From Myxococcales bacterium (GTDB lineage: Bacteria; Myxococcota; Bradymonadia; REDH01), in NCBI GenBank assembly GCA_018970625.1, contig JAGWVZ010000027.1, forward strand, positions 1 through 16,677: DNA of 16,677 nt, written 5' to 3'. Below are positions 8,651 through 16,677 of this stretch, in pieces (position 1 is the first letter of the stretch; each line of letters begins with the position of its first letter). Under the pieces are notes generated by a model, which was not told where the DNA came from, ran no database searches, and saw nothing but the letters and a program-made list of their open reading frames with translations. A program made the position numbers and the translations under genes.

Positions 8651-8945
8651 CGGTGTGGGAAGGGGGAAGTTGGTGATGCCGGGCGAGGGTGTGATTTCAG
8701 GATGGAACGTGACGAGGAGCCCGATGGTGGACGGCTCCCGCTGTGCGGTGCGCGCGGGTTCAGGAATCCGAACCTTCGACGAGTGTTTGTCCGAGGTGCG
8801 CGACCCGCCGCCCGGGATATCCCACGTTCGTGCCAAACGCTTGCCGGGAGCGCATGGGGAACAGCGAACTATGCAAACTGTTTCGCGCGTGGCCGAAATC
8901 GTGCGCGATTTTTGTCACCTGCGCCAGCGGTCCGGTCGGGTCCTG

Positions 8946-8959
8946 CGCTCGTGCGAGCG
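8946..8959. promoter_or_regulatory. Inverted repeat, possible distal activator site
   Basis: CGCTCG-TG-CGAGCG, a perfect 6-bp dyad centred about 135 bp upstream of the predicted sigma-54 start of the lipoprotein gene. Confidence 0.3.
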
Positions 8960-8987
8960 GGGGTGCGTGCACATGACGCGACCGTGT

Positions 8988-9009
8988 CAGACCGGTGTCG
9001 AGCGGTCTG
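8988..9009. promoter_or_regulatory. Inverted repeat, possible activator site
   Basis: CAGACCG, an 8-bp spacer, and CGGTCTG form a perfect 7-bp dyad of 22 bp overall. Its centre is about 88 bp upstream of the predicted sigma-54 start, within the range typical for bacterial enhancer-binding protein sites. Confidence 0.4.
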
Positions 9010-9059
9010 GCGCAAGAGCGCGCGTGCAAAAGATCTGAGTCTGGTCGTCGAAAACCGGG

Positions 9060-9075
9060 TGGCCCAAATCTTGCT
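9060..9075 (+). promoter_or_regulatory. Sigma-54-type (-24/-12) promoter candidate for the giant lipoprotein
   Basis: TGGCCCAAATCTTGCT matches TGGCACG-N4-TTGC(A/T) with the GG (9061-9062) and GC (9073-9074) exactly 10 bp apart, a complete TTGCT -12 and 5 of 7 bases in the -24. The predicted start is near 9086, leaving a leader of about 98 nt. I see no convincing sigma-70 promoter in this leader. Confidence 0.5.
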
Positions 9076-9081
9076 AAAGTG

Positions 9082-9116
9082 AAACACACACATTAGCCCT
9101 GTCAGGCTGTGTGTTT
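9082..9116 (+). other. Hairpin at the predicted 5' end of the lipoprotein mRNA
   Basis: AAACACAC (9082-9089) pairs with GTGTGTTT (9109-9116); inside it AGCC (9095-9098) pairs with GGCT (9105-9108) around a CTGTCA loop, with a 5-nt bulge (9090-9094) on the 5' side. It begins at the predicted sigma-54 start, so it could stabilise the mRNA end. There is no U-tract for termination. Confidence 0.4.
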
Positions 9117-9183
9117 GTGAGAATGCCGTCCGTATCGGCGGCTGTCGCCCCAATAACCTTGTCGTGTCGTCTCGGAGTTGCGC

Positions 9184-12100
9184 ATGCGCACAATCTCTCT
9201 TCCATCCCAAGGTCTGTTACCTGCCGTCAGGTGTGCCTTCGGTTCAGCCATGCTGGCGGGTGTTGTACTCGCATCCGGCTGCGCTGAGCAGGGTGAGGTG
9301 GAGGTGGCTGAGACCTCTCCGGTCCCCGACACGGCAACGGCGTCGGTGGATGCGGGAGGTGTCTCGGGTGCCGATGCCGTTTTGTGGTCGTATGAAGAAG
9401 ATGTGACGCTGGGGTACGTGCCGTTCGAGGGGCGCTGGGAGCGCGAAACAGGCGAGCTGGTGTTCACGTTCGACGAAGAACCATCGGTTCGGGTGAACGG
9501 CGATCTCGCGACGCGCGGACAGGCGCTCTGGTGTCGTGACCAGCTGTTGATCGCGACGGACGGCAGTCCGGATACGAACCCGCCGGAGACTGCTCAGCTG
9601 CGCAGCTTTGACGTGCTCGAGGACAGCGCGTGCGGGCCGGCCTATGGTGGGCTGGGCGGCTATACGGCGTTGTGTTCGGATGTCGAGCTGCGCTCGTTCT
9701 ATACGAGCCGCAGCTTCACCAACGTGTACGCCGAGGTCCGCGAGATTCCGGAGAGTTTCAAGGCGTACACCTACGCCGACCGAATTGCGGCTCAGCTCGC
9801 CGGTATTCCGGGTGTCGGCACGGGTTCGCTTCCGCCGGCAGGCGAGATTGGACGAACCGGGGTCAGTGATGCTCCCACGGATTCGCTCGGCGGTCTCTTC
9901 AGCTACGGCAATCTGGCGCCCGGTGCGTCGACGACGCGTCAGTGGGTGTTCCGTAATCCTCCCGGTCAGGACAGCTTTACCTTTCGCGGTCGCATTGTCG
10001 TCCAGATGCTGGAGGTTTGTGACGGCGTCGATAATGACTGCGATGGTTACGCAGACGAAGGACTGGGCTGCCTGAATATCGGTGCTGAGTGCCGCGATAA
10101 CAGCGACTGCCAGGCCGGCGTCAGCTGCATTTACAACGAAGTGAACGACAACAACACCTGCGGTGGCGGACTCGCTCAGGAGAATTGCTCGGGTACGGTG
10201 GATACCAACGGCGATGGTAACGTCGGTTGTCAGGACCCGACCTGCTCCGGGGTGGGTGCATGTCCCGTGTTCTCGTGTGCACGAGGCAACCTCGGTAGCG
10301 CAACGAGCAATGTGAGCCTCGCTCCTCTGGCGACCTTCCTGCACCGTAGTACGGGAACGAGCGACCAGACGCTGGCTGTCGGCGAAGCGGCATGTGGTTC
10401 TCAGCTGCCCGGTGTCGATACCGTCTATCGTTGGCAGGCTCCTTACGCCGGCGACTATACGATCACGACCGCCGGCAGCACGTTCGATACAGCGCTCGTC
10501 GTTGTGCCTGCGGTTTGTCCCATTGATATCTCGGCTGCGTTCCTTCCCGGCGGGCCTGGTCAGTGCGCCGACAGCGCAGCGGCTGGCGAAACCACCGAAG
10601 AGCTGACCCTCACCAACCTGAGTGCCGGAGACGCGTTCTTCATTATTGTGGACTCGCGTTTCCCGCCTGCGACCCCTGTTGTGGGCAACGGCACCGGTCG
10701 CCTGTCGATTTACCGTGTGCCGGTGTGCGGTGACAATGTGCTGGATGCCAATGATCGGCTCGGTAACGTGCTGGAAGAGTGCGACTCCGGTGGCGTGAAT
10801 ACGACGACCTGTAACTTTGACTGCTCGTCCACGGTGTGCGGCGATGGCTATGTGAACCTGACTGTCGAGAACTGCGAGGACGGCAACCTGCTCGCGAACG
10901 ATGGTTGCTCAGCACTGTGCCAGTCCGAGACGGGGTGGGACTGCAATCCGACAGGATGTACCGAACGATGTGGTGACGGGATCGTTCCTCCGGGTGGTTC
11001 GCACGTGTGCGACGATGGCAATCTGGTCGCGGGTGATGGCTGTAATGCGACCTGTACGGCGGTTGCAACCGGTTGGACCTGCCCTGCGGGCGGCGGTGCA
11101 TGCGCCGAGGTGTGTGGTGATGGTCTGGTGGTCGGCAGCGAGGTCTGCGACTCGCCGTCCGCTCCCGGCTGCGACAACAGCTGCCGCACCGTGCGCACCG
11201 GCTTCCGTTGCCCGAGCGCTGGCGGTGTGGGTGGTTCGTGCACCCCGATCAACGAGTGTGCAGAGGGCACGGCGGTGTGCGGTGCCGATGCGAGCTGTGT
11301 TGACCTGACCCCCGACCTGCTCACGGTTGTGGATACCTATCGGTGCGACTGCAATGCGGGGTACACCGGCGACGGTCAGGTGTGCACCAACATCAACGAG
11401 TGTCTGACGGGCACAGTGTGCGGTCCCAACACGAACTGTCAGGACCTTGTGCCTGCTGCGTCGGGTGGCTCTCGTTTCGCGTGCACCTGCCAGACGGGCT
11501 TCTCGGGCGATGCGTTCAATACGGTTACGGGATGCGAAGACAATAATGAGTGCGCCACGGCGAACGGCGGTTGCGACCCGCTGACGACGTGCACAAACAC
11601 GGCCGGTTCGCGCACCTGCGGTGCGTGTCCGTCGGGTTACACGGGGTCGGGCGATGTGGGTTGCGAGCGGGGTGACTGCGGCGCTCCGGTCGTGCCTGCG
11701 AATGCCACCGTGTCGACGACGCCGGCAGATTATCGTCTGAACTCAACGGTCGTGTACGCGTGCCAGAGTGGTTACGAGCTGACGGGAGGCAATCTGAGCC
11801 GGACCTGCGCGCCTTCGGGTGGTGGGGTTGCTTTCAGCGGCTCCGCTCCGGTGTGCTCCGCGGTGTCGTGCGGTCTGCCTTCGTCACCGCCGGCGAACGC
11901 GACGCGCGTGGGAACGGCCACGTCGTACGTGTATCCTCAGGTGGCGCAATTCACCTGTAACGCGGGTTGGACAATCGCCGACCCGGCAAACCTGAACATG
12001 GCCTGCGGCGCCAGCGGCAGCTTCTCGGCTCCGGCGGGTGCCTGCGAGCGCGTGGCATGCCCGACGATCGCGACAACCGATGTGGCCAACGGCACCGTAT

Positions 12101-15100
12101 CGGCCGGCGACAACCTGTTCGAGACCGAGCGGACGATCACCTGTAACACCGGCTATGCGCGCAACGGCGCCAGCGCGATCACGTGTCAGGACAACGGACA
12201 GTGGTCGGCTGCGCTGCCTACATGCGACATCAAGACCTGTACGCTGCCGGCCACGCCGGCCAACATGAGCCTGACGACGGTGAACCCGTCGAACGAGTGG
12301 AACACAAGCGTGAGCTACAGCTGCAACCCGGGTTACACCCAGGTGGGAAGCCTGACGAGCACCTGTGAGGATACCGGTCCGTCCACCGCCGCCTACTCAG
12401 CGTTGACCGGGAGCTGCCAGATTCAGTCGTGCGGCGCGCTGAGCCTTCCGAATGGCTCGGTCGGTGTTCTGGCCGGTGATGGTAATTCCTTTGGTTCGCG
12501 GCTTTCGTTCACCTGTAATGCCGCTGCGGGTTACGTACTGTCGGGCTCGGCGGTGCGGGAGTGTGTGGTCAGCGGCGCCTCGGTGGCATGGAATGGTACG
12601 GCTTCGTCGTGCGCCCTGTACGACTGTGGCGCGCCGGAGCTGCCGACGAACAACGGCCGTCTGGTCTCGCAGAGCGGTGGGACGACGTTTGGCGCAAGCG
12701 TCACGCTGGGCTGCGCGCCCGGATACGGCGTGGTGAGCGGAGACACGACTCGCACCTGCGGAATCGGCGGATGGAGCGGCACGCTGCCGGTGTGTGCGCC
12801 TCTGGCGTGCCCGTCGGTGGCGAGCGGCGGTCCCGCGTTCGTTGCCAATGCCACCATTGTCAGTGGAGACCCTGCGGGGCTGTTTGGTGGTCCGGCTGTC
12901 ACGTGGGATTGCAACGAGGGTTATCGCCTTACGGCGGGCAACCTGACGCGCAGCTGCGAAGTCAGCGGTGGCGGCGTGGCGTGGACGGGCACGACCCCGG
13001 TATGCACGCGCATCAGCTGCGCACCGCTCAATGGTGGCGCGCTGGCCAATGGTCAGGTGCTTTCGCCGGCCGGTGCTCTGCCCGCGACACTCGATTACAA
13101 CCAGACCATCCAGTACGGCTGTAACAACGGCTTCGACCCGGTGGGTTCGTTTGAGCTTCGCTGCACGGGCGCAACCGATGCTGGCGGTAATATTGTCAAT
13201 AACGGCTGGAACAACCCGCTGCCCACGTGCGAGGCAGGCAGCTGCGGTGAGCTTCCGGTGGTGGCCAACTCGACGCGCGTATGGAACGGCTCGAACGCAG
13301 TGAACGTGGGCTCTGTGACCTACACCTGCATCAACCCTGGGTACAACCGGACCTCGGGCAACCTGTCTCGCCAGTGTCTGCCTACGGGAGTGGGTGCAGA
13401 ACGTCAGTGGACCGGCACCTCGCCCGTGTGTACACCAGTGACGTGCCCGTCGCTGAGCACTCCGACCGGTCAGCTGGCCACAGGTGACACGACCAACTTC
13501 GATTTTGGTGCGCTGCGCACGTTCGAGTGCAATCCGGCGATTGGCTACGTATTGCCGAGCGGTGCGACAGAGTCTGACCTGAACGTGAGCTGCAACGCGT
13601 CGGGTGATAACTCGACCGGTGTGTGGAGCACGCCGGCCCGCGCTTGCGAACGGGTGACCTGTCCCGTGTTGCCTGCACCTGGCAACGGTGGGTCGTGGTC
13701 GCGCACGTCGGGCGATGTCTCGGGCGGCGGTGCTCCCTTCTTTGGTGCTGCCTACACGGTCAGCTGTCCATCGGGTTACGTGATTCAGGGCGAGGCCAGC
13801 CGCACGTGCGGGCTCTCCGGCTGGTCGGGCAACCCGACGGCGACGACCTGTGTGCCGGCGTCGTGTGGCACGGCTGCTCCTTCGGTGTTGTCGCCGGCCG
13901 GCGTAGGTCCGTCACCGTCGATCGTGACTGCCGGTGGCGCACCGTCAACCGGCCTGACCGGTGACCGTGCCGTGTACAGCTGTCCGGCAGGCTGGGAGTT
14001 CTCGGGCGGCGGTGCGACCTACGAGCGCACCTGTACGGCCAACGCGGGCACCGATACCTCGAGCTGGTCGGGCACGCCCGCTACCTGCGTGCGTCGTACG
14101 TGCTCTGCGCTGACGGCACCGACGAATGGTGCGTTGTCGAGCGCGAACCGGGCCTATGAAACGACCGTCAACTTCAGCTGCGACACGGGCTATCGGCGCA
14201 ACGGCGCTGCTTCGGCCACCTGTCAGCTGAACGGTGCCGGGCCGGGTGTCACGTGGAGTGCAAACGTACCCACCTGCGAGCGCATCACCTGCGACCCGAG
14301 CACGCAGCCTGCGGTGGTGACCGGTCGTACGCCCCCCGCTTCGTGGCCCAATCCCGCGGTGGTGGCGACCTCGACGCCAGGCAGCGCCTCGACGGCCACG
14401 CATACGTGTGCGGGTGGTTATTCGGTGCAATCTGGTGCCGGCGGTCAGGTGTGTCAGACCAGTGATAACATCACCGGCGCCTGGGCGTGGTCGGCAGGAG
14501 AGCTGGTGTGTGCGGAGCGCAGCTGCTCAGCGACTCCGCCTACCCGGTCGACCTTCGTGGTTCCGTCTGGTCCGGTGGGCGACTCGACGCTGGGTGGTCA
14601 GTACACGTACACCTGCCAGTCGGGCTACTACCTGACCAGCAGCAGTGCGTCGGGCAACACGCGCGTGTCCACATGCAGCTACAACGCCGGGACAGACACG
14701 ATGGAGTGGAGCGCCACAACCGCCTGTGTGCCCGTATCGTGCGGCGCGTTCACTGCGAGTGCGCCCAACAATACGACCGGCGGCGTCAGCTACAACACCG
14801 ATGGTCAGGGCTCTCAGCTTCTGGGAAGCACCGCCCAGTGGAACTGCGCCACGGGATTTGATTCCAATGGCGACACGGCAGGCGGAGCGACTGTCGCCGT
14901 GGCCACCTGTGGTGCGACGGGCACGTGGAGCGTTACACAGACCTGCCAGCCGGTGTCGTGTCCGGCTACGCTGCCGACGGTCGCCAATACGACCGGGGCG
15001 CCGACGGGGTCCGGGTTTGCTCCCGCCAGCACGCGGGTCTGGACGTGCAGCGACGGCTTCGTGAATACGGGCAACACGGCACGCACCGTAACGGCGACCT

Positions 15101-16677
15101 GCGCCGGCGCTGCCACGGGTACCTGGAATGTGGTGGGTTCCTGCTCGCAGGTGACCTGCGGTTCGCTTGCGCCCACGGGCAATCAGAGCACCACGCCCAA
15201 CACCACGCAGAACTGGGGCGCTACCGCTGATCTGGGTTGCAACAACGGTTGGTGGACCGGTGCAGGCGGAAACCTGACCGTGTACTGCGGCTACGGTGGA
15301 GCACTCAACTCGACGACGGGCTCGTGGCGAATCACGAGCACGGGCGGCAGCACGACGTTCACCCGGCCGGCCTGTACCACCGCTCAGGTGTGTCAGGACA
15401 TGGGTGACAACGCCGCGCAGTGGGACGCTGCGGTTGTGTACAGCGCTGGTACAGCCAACAACCGGCCCGTCGCCTCTACGGGTACGGAGCGTTGTCTGGC
15501 GGGTACGACGGAGGGGACGGCCGGTACAACGGTGCATACGTGCACTGCCGCAACCGGAACAAACCAGTTTGCGAACTGGGTAACCTCCGGTCCATCGACC
15601 TTCACGCGACGAACCTGCACCAACGCGACAGCAGCCGCCAACGCATGTCGGCAGGCCTATGGCGCCCAGTTCGTAGACCACACCGTGTTGCAGCGCGATC
15701 CCCCGCTGTTGTTCGAGTGTGAGTGCGCGACCGGTTACTCCAGCAGCGCAACGTTGTCGGCTGATGTGGCACCGACGACGTGTCAACCCGCGTGCGGTAA
15801 CAACACCACGCTGGTGGACGCACCTCAGATTGGCGAGGCGTGCGACTATGGTTCCAGCTGCAATACGGTTGATCCTCCAGCGGTATGCCCGAACAAGTGC
15901 GAGGGCGTGGCATGCAATACCCGGTCCGTCTGCCGCCCCAATGTGACCTCCGGCATTTGCGAGATTCCGGCAGGCGTTAGTCCCAACCCCCGCTGCGACG
16001 ACGGCGGTGACAACGACGGCGACGGCCTCGTGGACTGCTTTGACCCGGATTGTTCAGGCGTGGGTGAGTGTCCGAGCTGGGCTGGTTCGTGCGGCATCGA
16101 TGCCTACGTCGGCTCTGGTCAGACCGGACTGGGTGCGTTGCAGCCGAGCTGGTTCAACTGGAGGGCGCAGTTCACGAGCGGCGAGCAGTACAACGTGGCC
16201 AACACCAACGCTGACTACGCCGTGTTGTGGCGTGCTCCGCACACCGGTACATGGGAGTTCAACACCTGTCAGCTGGCCACGGGTGTGGGCATCTCGGTGC
16301 GCGGTGGTTCGCGTATCCCGAACAGCGCCTTCACCGCTTCCGCCAGTTATTCAGGTACGTTTGGCCGCCCACAGCAGGCCCGGTTGTGGAACCTGGCCAC
16401 GGGGGGCAATGGTGGCTGGGCTGCAGCCTCTGGGAACAACTGGCTGCAGGTCGATCTCGGTGCCGCTGTGTCCATCGGCGCGATCGGAACTCAGGGCCAT
16501 GCCGAATACACCGAGTGGATGGCATCGTACTGGTTGTTGTACTCCGCCGACAATGTCACGTGGCGTAACGCACGAACCGACGCTGTCGTGACGATCAATG
16601 CTGCCGCCACCGCCACCTACGGAAGCAATGCTGGGGACTGGTTCAGTGGTAACTCTGACCAGTCGACAATCGTGTAC
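9184..16677 (+). CDS. Giant modular surface lipoprotein: disulfide repeats, EGF, ~18-20 sushi domains, discoidin (partial, runs off right edge)
   Basis: ATG 9184 is 6 nt after GGAG (9174-9177) and opens 2498 codons with no stop to the edge. A signal peptide ends in LASGC with C33, a somewhat loose lipobox. Order of parts: MopE-like CDGVDNDCDGYADEG (279-293); NGDG...CQDPTCSGVGACP (about 335-361); a PPC-like beta-sandwich (about 376-512, DTVYRWQAPYAGDYTI, FDTALVVV, AGDAFFIIVDS); four CGDG-type disulfide repeats (from C515, C551, C596, C644); three Ca-binding EGF-like domains (about 690-827, each opening N-E-C); 18 clear plus 2 degenerate sushi/CCP modules (832-2200); a second NDGDG...DPDCSGVGECP (about 2271-2298); a second PPC-like segment; and a discoidin (F5/8 C) domain from about 2378 (ASASYS, WLQVDLGA, IGTQGHAEYTEWMASYWLLYS). 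It is probably surface-anchored, disulfide-rich and made for binding glycans, cells or matrix; the ligand is unknown. A possible sigma-54 promoter precedes it. Confidence 0.92.
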   Translation, partial: MRTISLPSQGLLPAVRCAFGSAMLAGVVLASGCAEQGEVEVAETSPVPDTATASVDAGGVSGADAVLWSYEEDVTLGYVPFEGRWERETGELVFTFDEEPSVRVNGDLATRGQALWCRDQLLIATDGSPDTNPPETAQLRSFDVLEDSACGPAYGGLGGYTALCSDVELRSFYTSRSFTNVYAEVREIPESFKAYTYADRIAAQLAGIPGVGTGSLPPAGEIGRTGVSDAPTDSLGGLFSYGNLAPGASTTRQWVFRNPPGQDSFTFRGRIVVQMLEVCDGVDNDCDGYADEGLGCLNIGAECRDNSDCQAGVSCIYNEVNDNNTCGGGLAQENCSGTVDTNGDGNVGCQDPTCSGVGACPVFSCARGNLGSATSNVSLAPLATFLHRSTGTSDQTLAVGEAACGSQLPGVDTVYRWQAPYAGDYTITTAGSTFDTALVVVPAVCPIDISAAFLPGGPGQCADSAAAGETTEELTLTNLSAGDAFFIIVDSRFPPATPVVGNGTGRLSIYRVPVCGDNVLDANDRLGNVLEECDSGGVNTTTCNFDCSSTVCGDGYVNLTVENCEDGNLLANDGCSALCQSETGWDCNPTGCTERCGDGIVPPGGSHVCDDGNLVAGDGCNATCTAVATGWTCPAGGGACAEVCGDGLVVGSEVCDSPSAPGCDNSCRTVRTGFRCPSAGGVGGSCTPINECAEGTAVCGADASCVDLTPDLLTVVDTYRCDCNAGYTGDGQVCTNINECLTGTVCGPNTNCQDLVPAASGGSRFACTCQTGFSGDAFNTVTGCEDNNECATANGGCDPLTTCTNTAGSRTCGACPSGYTGSGDVGCERGDCGAPVVPANATVSTTPADYRLNSTVVYACQSGYELTGGNLSRTCAPSGGGVAFSGSAPVCSAVSCGLPSSPPANATRVGTATSYVYPQVAQFTCNAGWTIADPANLNMACGASGSFSAPAGACERVACPTIATTDVANGTVSAGDNLFETERTITCNTGYARNGASAITCQDNGQWSAALPTCDIKTCTLPATPANMSLTTVNPSNEWNTSVSYSCNPGYTQVGSLTSTCEDTGPSTAAYSALTGSCQIQSCGALSLPNGSVGVLAGDGNSFGSRLSFTCNAAAGYVLSGSAVRECVVSGASVAWNGTASSCALYDCGAPELPTNNGRLVSQSGGTTFGASVTLGCAPGYGVVSGDTTRTCGIGGWSGTLPVCAPLACPSVASGGPAFVANATIVSGDPAGLFGGPAVTWDCNEGYRLTAGNLTRSCEVSGGGVAWTGTTPVCTRISCAPLNGGALANGQVLSPAGALPATLDYNQTIQYGCNNGFDPVGSFELRCTGATDAGGNIVNNGWNNPLPTCEAGSCGELPVVANSTRVWNGSNAVNVGSVTYTCINPGYNRTSGNLSRQCLPTGVGAERQWTGTSPVCTPVTCPSLSTPTGQLATGDTTNFDFGALRTFECNPAIGYVLPSGATESDLNVSCNASGDNSTGVWSTPARACERVTCPVLPAPGNGGSWSRTSGDVSGGGAPFFGAAYTVSCPSGYVIQGEASRTCGLSGWSGNPTATTCVPASCGTAAPSVLSPAGVGPSPSIVTAGGAPSTGLTGDRAVYSCPAGWEFSGGGATYERTCTANAGTDTSSWSGTPATCVRRTCSALTAPTNGALSSANRAYETTVNFSCDTGYRRNGAASATCQLNGAGPGVTWSANVPTCERITCDPSTQPAVVTGRTPPASWPNPAVVATSTPGSASTATHTCAGGYSVQSGAGGQVCQTSDNITGAWAWSAGELVCAERSCSATPPTRSTFVVPSGPVGDSTLGGQYTYTCQSGYYLTSSSASGNTRVSTCSYNAGTDTMEWSATTACVPVSCGAFTASAPNNTTGGVSYNTDGQGSQLLGSTAQWNCATGFDSNGDTAGGATVAVATCGATGTWSVTQTCQPVSCPATLPTVANTTGAPTGSGFAPASTRVWTCSDGFVNTGNTARTVTATCAGAATGTWNVVGSCSQVTCGSLAPTGNQSTTPNTTQNWGATADLGCNNGWWTGAGGNLTVYCGYGGALNSTTGSWRITSTGGSTTFTRPACTTAQVCQDMGDNAAQWDAAVVYSAGTANNRPVASTGTERCLAGTTEGTAGTTVHTCTAATGTNQFANWVTSGPSTFTRRTCTNATAAANACRQAYGAQFVDHTVLQRDPPLLFECECATGYSSSATLSADVAPTTCQPACGNNTTLVDAPQIGEACDYGSSCNTVDPPAVCPNKCEGVACNTRSVCRPNVTSGICEIPAGVSPNPRCDDGGDNDGDGLVDCFDPDCSGVGECPSWAGSCGIDAYVGSGQTGLGALQPSWFNWRAQFTSGEQYNVANTNADYAVLWRAPHTGTWEFNTCQLATGVGISVRGGSRIPNSAFTASASYSGTFGRPQQARLWNLATGGNGGWAAASGNNWLQVDLGAAVSIGAIGTQGHAEYTEWMASYWLLYSADNVTWRNARTDAVVTINAAATATYGSNAGDWFSGNSDQSTIVY
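10726..11220 (+). repeat. Four myxobacterial-type disulfide repeats inside the lipoprotein gene
   Basis: Copies start at 10726, 10834, 10969 and 11113 (protein C515, C551, C596, C644). Each follows CGD(G/N)xV...C(D/E)(D/S)...C...C; the third is the best match (VCDDGNLVAGDGCNATC). They resemble the DUF4215 / TIGR02232-like Cys-rich repeats common in Myxococcota surface proteins. Confidence 0.8.
11677..15783 (+). repeat. Tandem array of sushi (CCP) modules inside the lipoprotein gene
   Basis: First-Cys codons of the clear modules are at 11677, 11869, 12058, 12238, 12430, 12625, 12808, 13018, 13243, 13444, 13660, 13864, 14101, 14290, 14524, 14740, 14959 and 15157. Two degenerate units follow from 15391 and 15649. 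Each has four Cys, a GY or GF after the second Cys, and usually a W(S/T)G...C ending. Units are 180-240 bp and diverged, so this is an old protein-level expansion rather than recent DNA duplication. Confidence 0.88.

Noticed and set aside
8743..8790. T-arm-like GGTTC...GAACC sequence suggesting a tRNA
   Set aside because: The loop does not match TTCRANY and no acceptor, D or anticodon arms can be placed around it.
8655..9089. Overlapping frames in the pyrG-lipoprotein intergenic region, including one of 127 codons on plus and one of 109 on minus
   Set aside because: Starts are mostly GTG, ribosome sites are poor, translations are Arg/Cys-rich with no family pattern, and they overlap each other and the promoter signals.
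11677..15783. CRISPR-like or recent tandem DNA repeat in the sushi region
   Set aside because: Repeat units are diverged, 180-240 bp long, and keep reading frame with conserved Cys, so they are protein modules.
9244..15786. Long minus-strand frames opposite the giant lipoprotein (366 codons at 9244-10344, 419 codons at 14527-15786)
   Set aside because: Composition is Arg/Gly/Thr-rich without motifs, and the plus-strand frame has regular Cys-spaced domains, so these are shadows.

Overview
The window is GC-rich bacterial DNA, most likely from a Myxococcota-type (former deltaproteobacterial) organism. I infer this from a giant secreted lipoprotein that combines 'CGDG...C(D/E)DGN' disulfide repeats, a MopE-like CDGVDNDCDG motif, EGF, sushi and discoidin modules, together with a diderm gene set (outer-membrane barrels, long-form HPF, a sigma-54 operon). 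I cannot name the species.

Layout, left to right. (1) 1-512, minus strand: a response-regulator receiver domain running off the left edge, with three of its five conserved phosphorylation residues replaced. (2) 677-2947, minus: a tight three-gene unit in transcription order outer-membrane barrel, cyclophilin peptidyl-prolyl isomerase, second barrel. The two barrels look like diverged paralogues. (3) 3248-6668, minus: rpoN - hpf - rapZ - a mannose-family PTS IIB-like protein. This resembles the E. coli rpoN-hpf-ptsN-rapZ-npr operon, but no IIA, HPr or HPr kinase gene is present, and the IIB protein has Ser where the phosphorylated His should be. (4) 6841-8472, minus: pyrG (CTP synthase) with its own recognisable sigma-70-type promoter. 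(5) 8473-9183: a 711-bp divergent intergenic region. (6) 9184 to the right edge, plus: one uninterrupted reading frame of 2498 codons, still open at the edge, encoding a giant cysteine-rich modular lipoprotein. I checked it codon by codon and saw no stop.

The central theme is sigma-54. The window encodes sigma-54 and also has two sites with exact GG-N10-GC (-24/-12) geometry and a full TTGC -12 element: one upstream of rpoN itself (possible autoregulation) and one upstream of the giant lipoprotein. The latter has two inverted repeats about 90 and 135 bp upstream of the predicted start, where activator sites usually lie. A second theme is loss of phosphoacceptors: both the receiver domain and the PTS IIB homologue look unable to be phosphorylated at the usual residue, so they may act as non-phosphorylated regulatory domains. 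All regulatory statements are inferences from sequence motifs.
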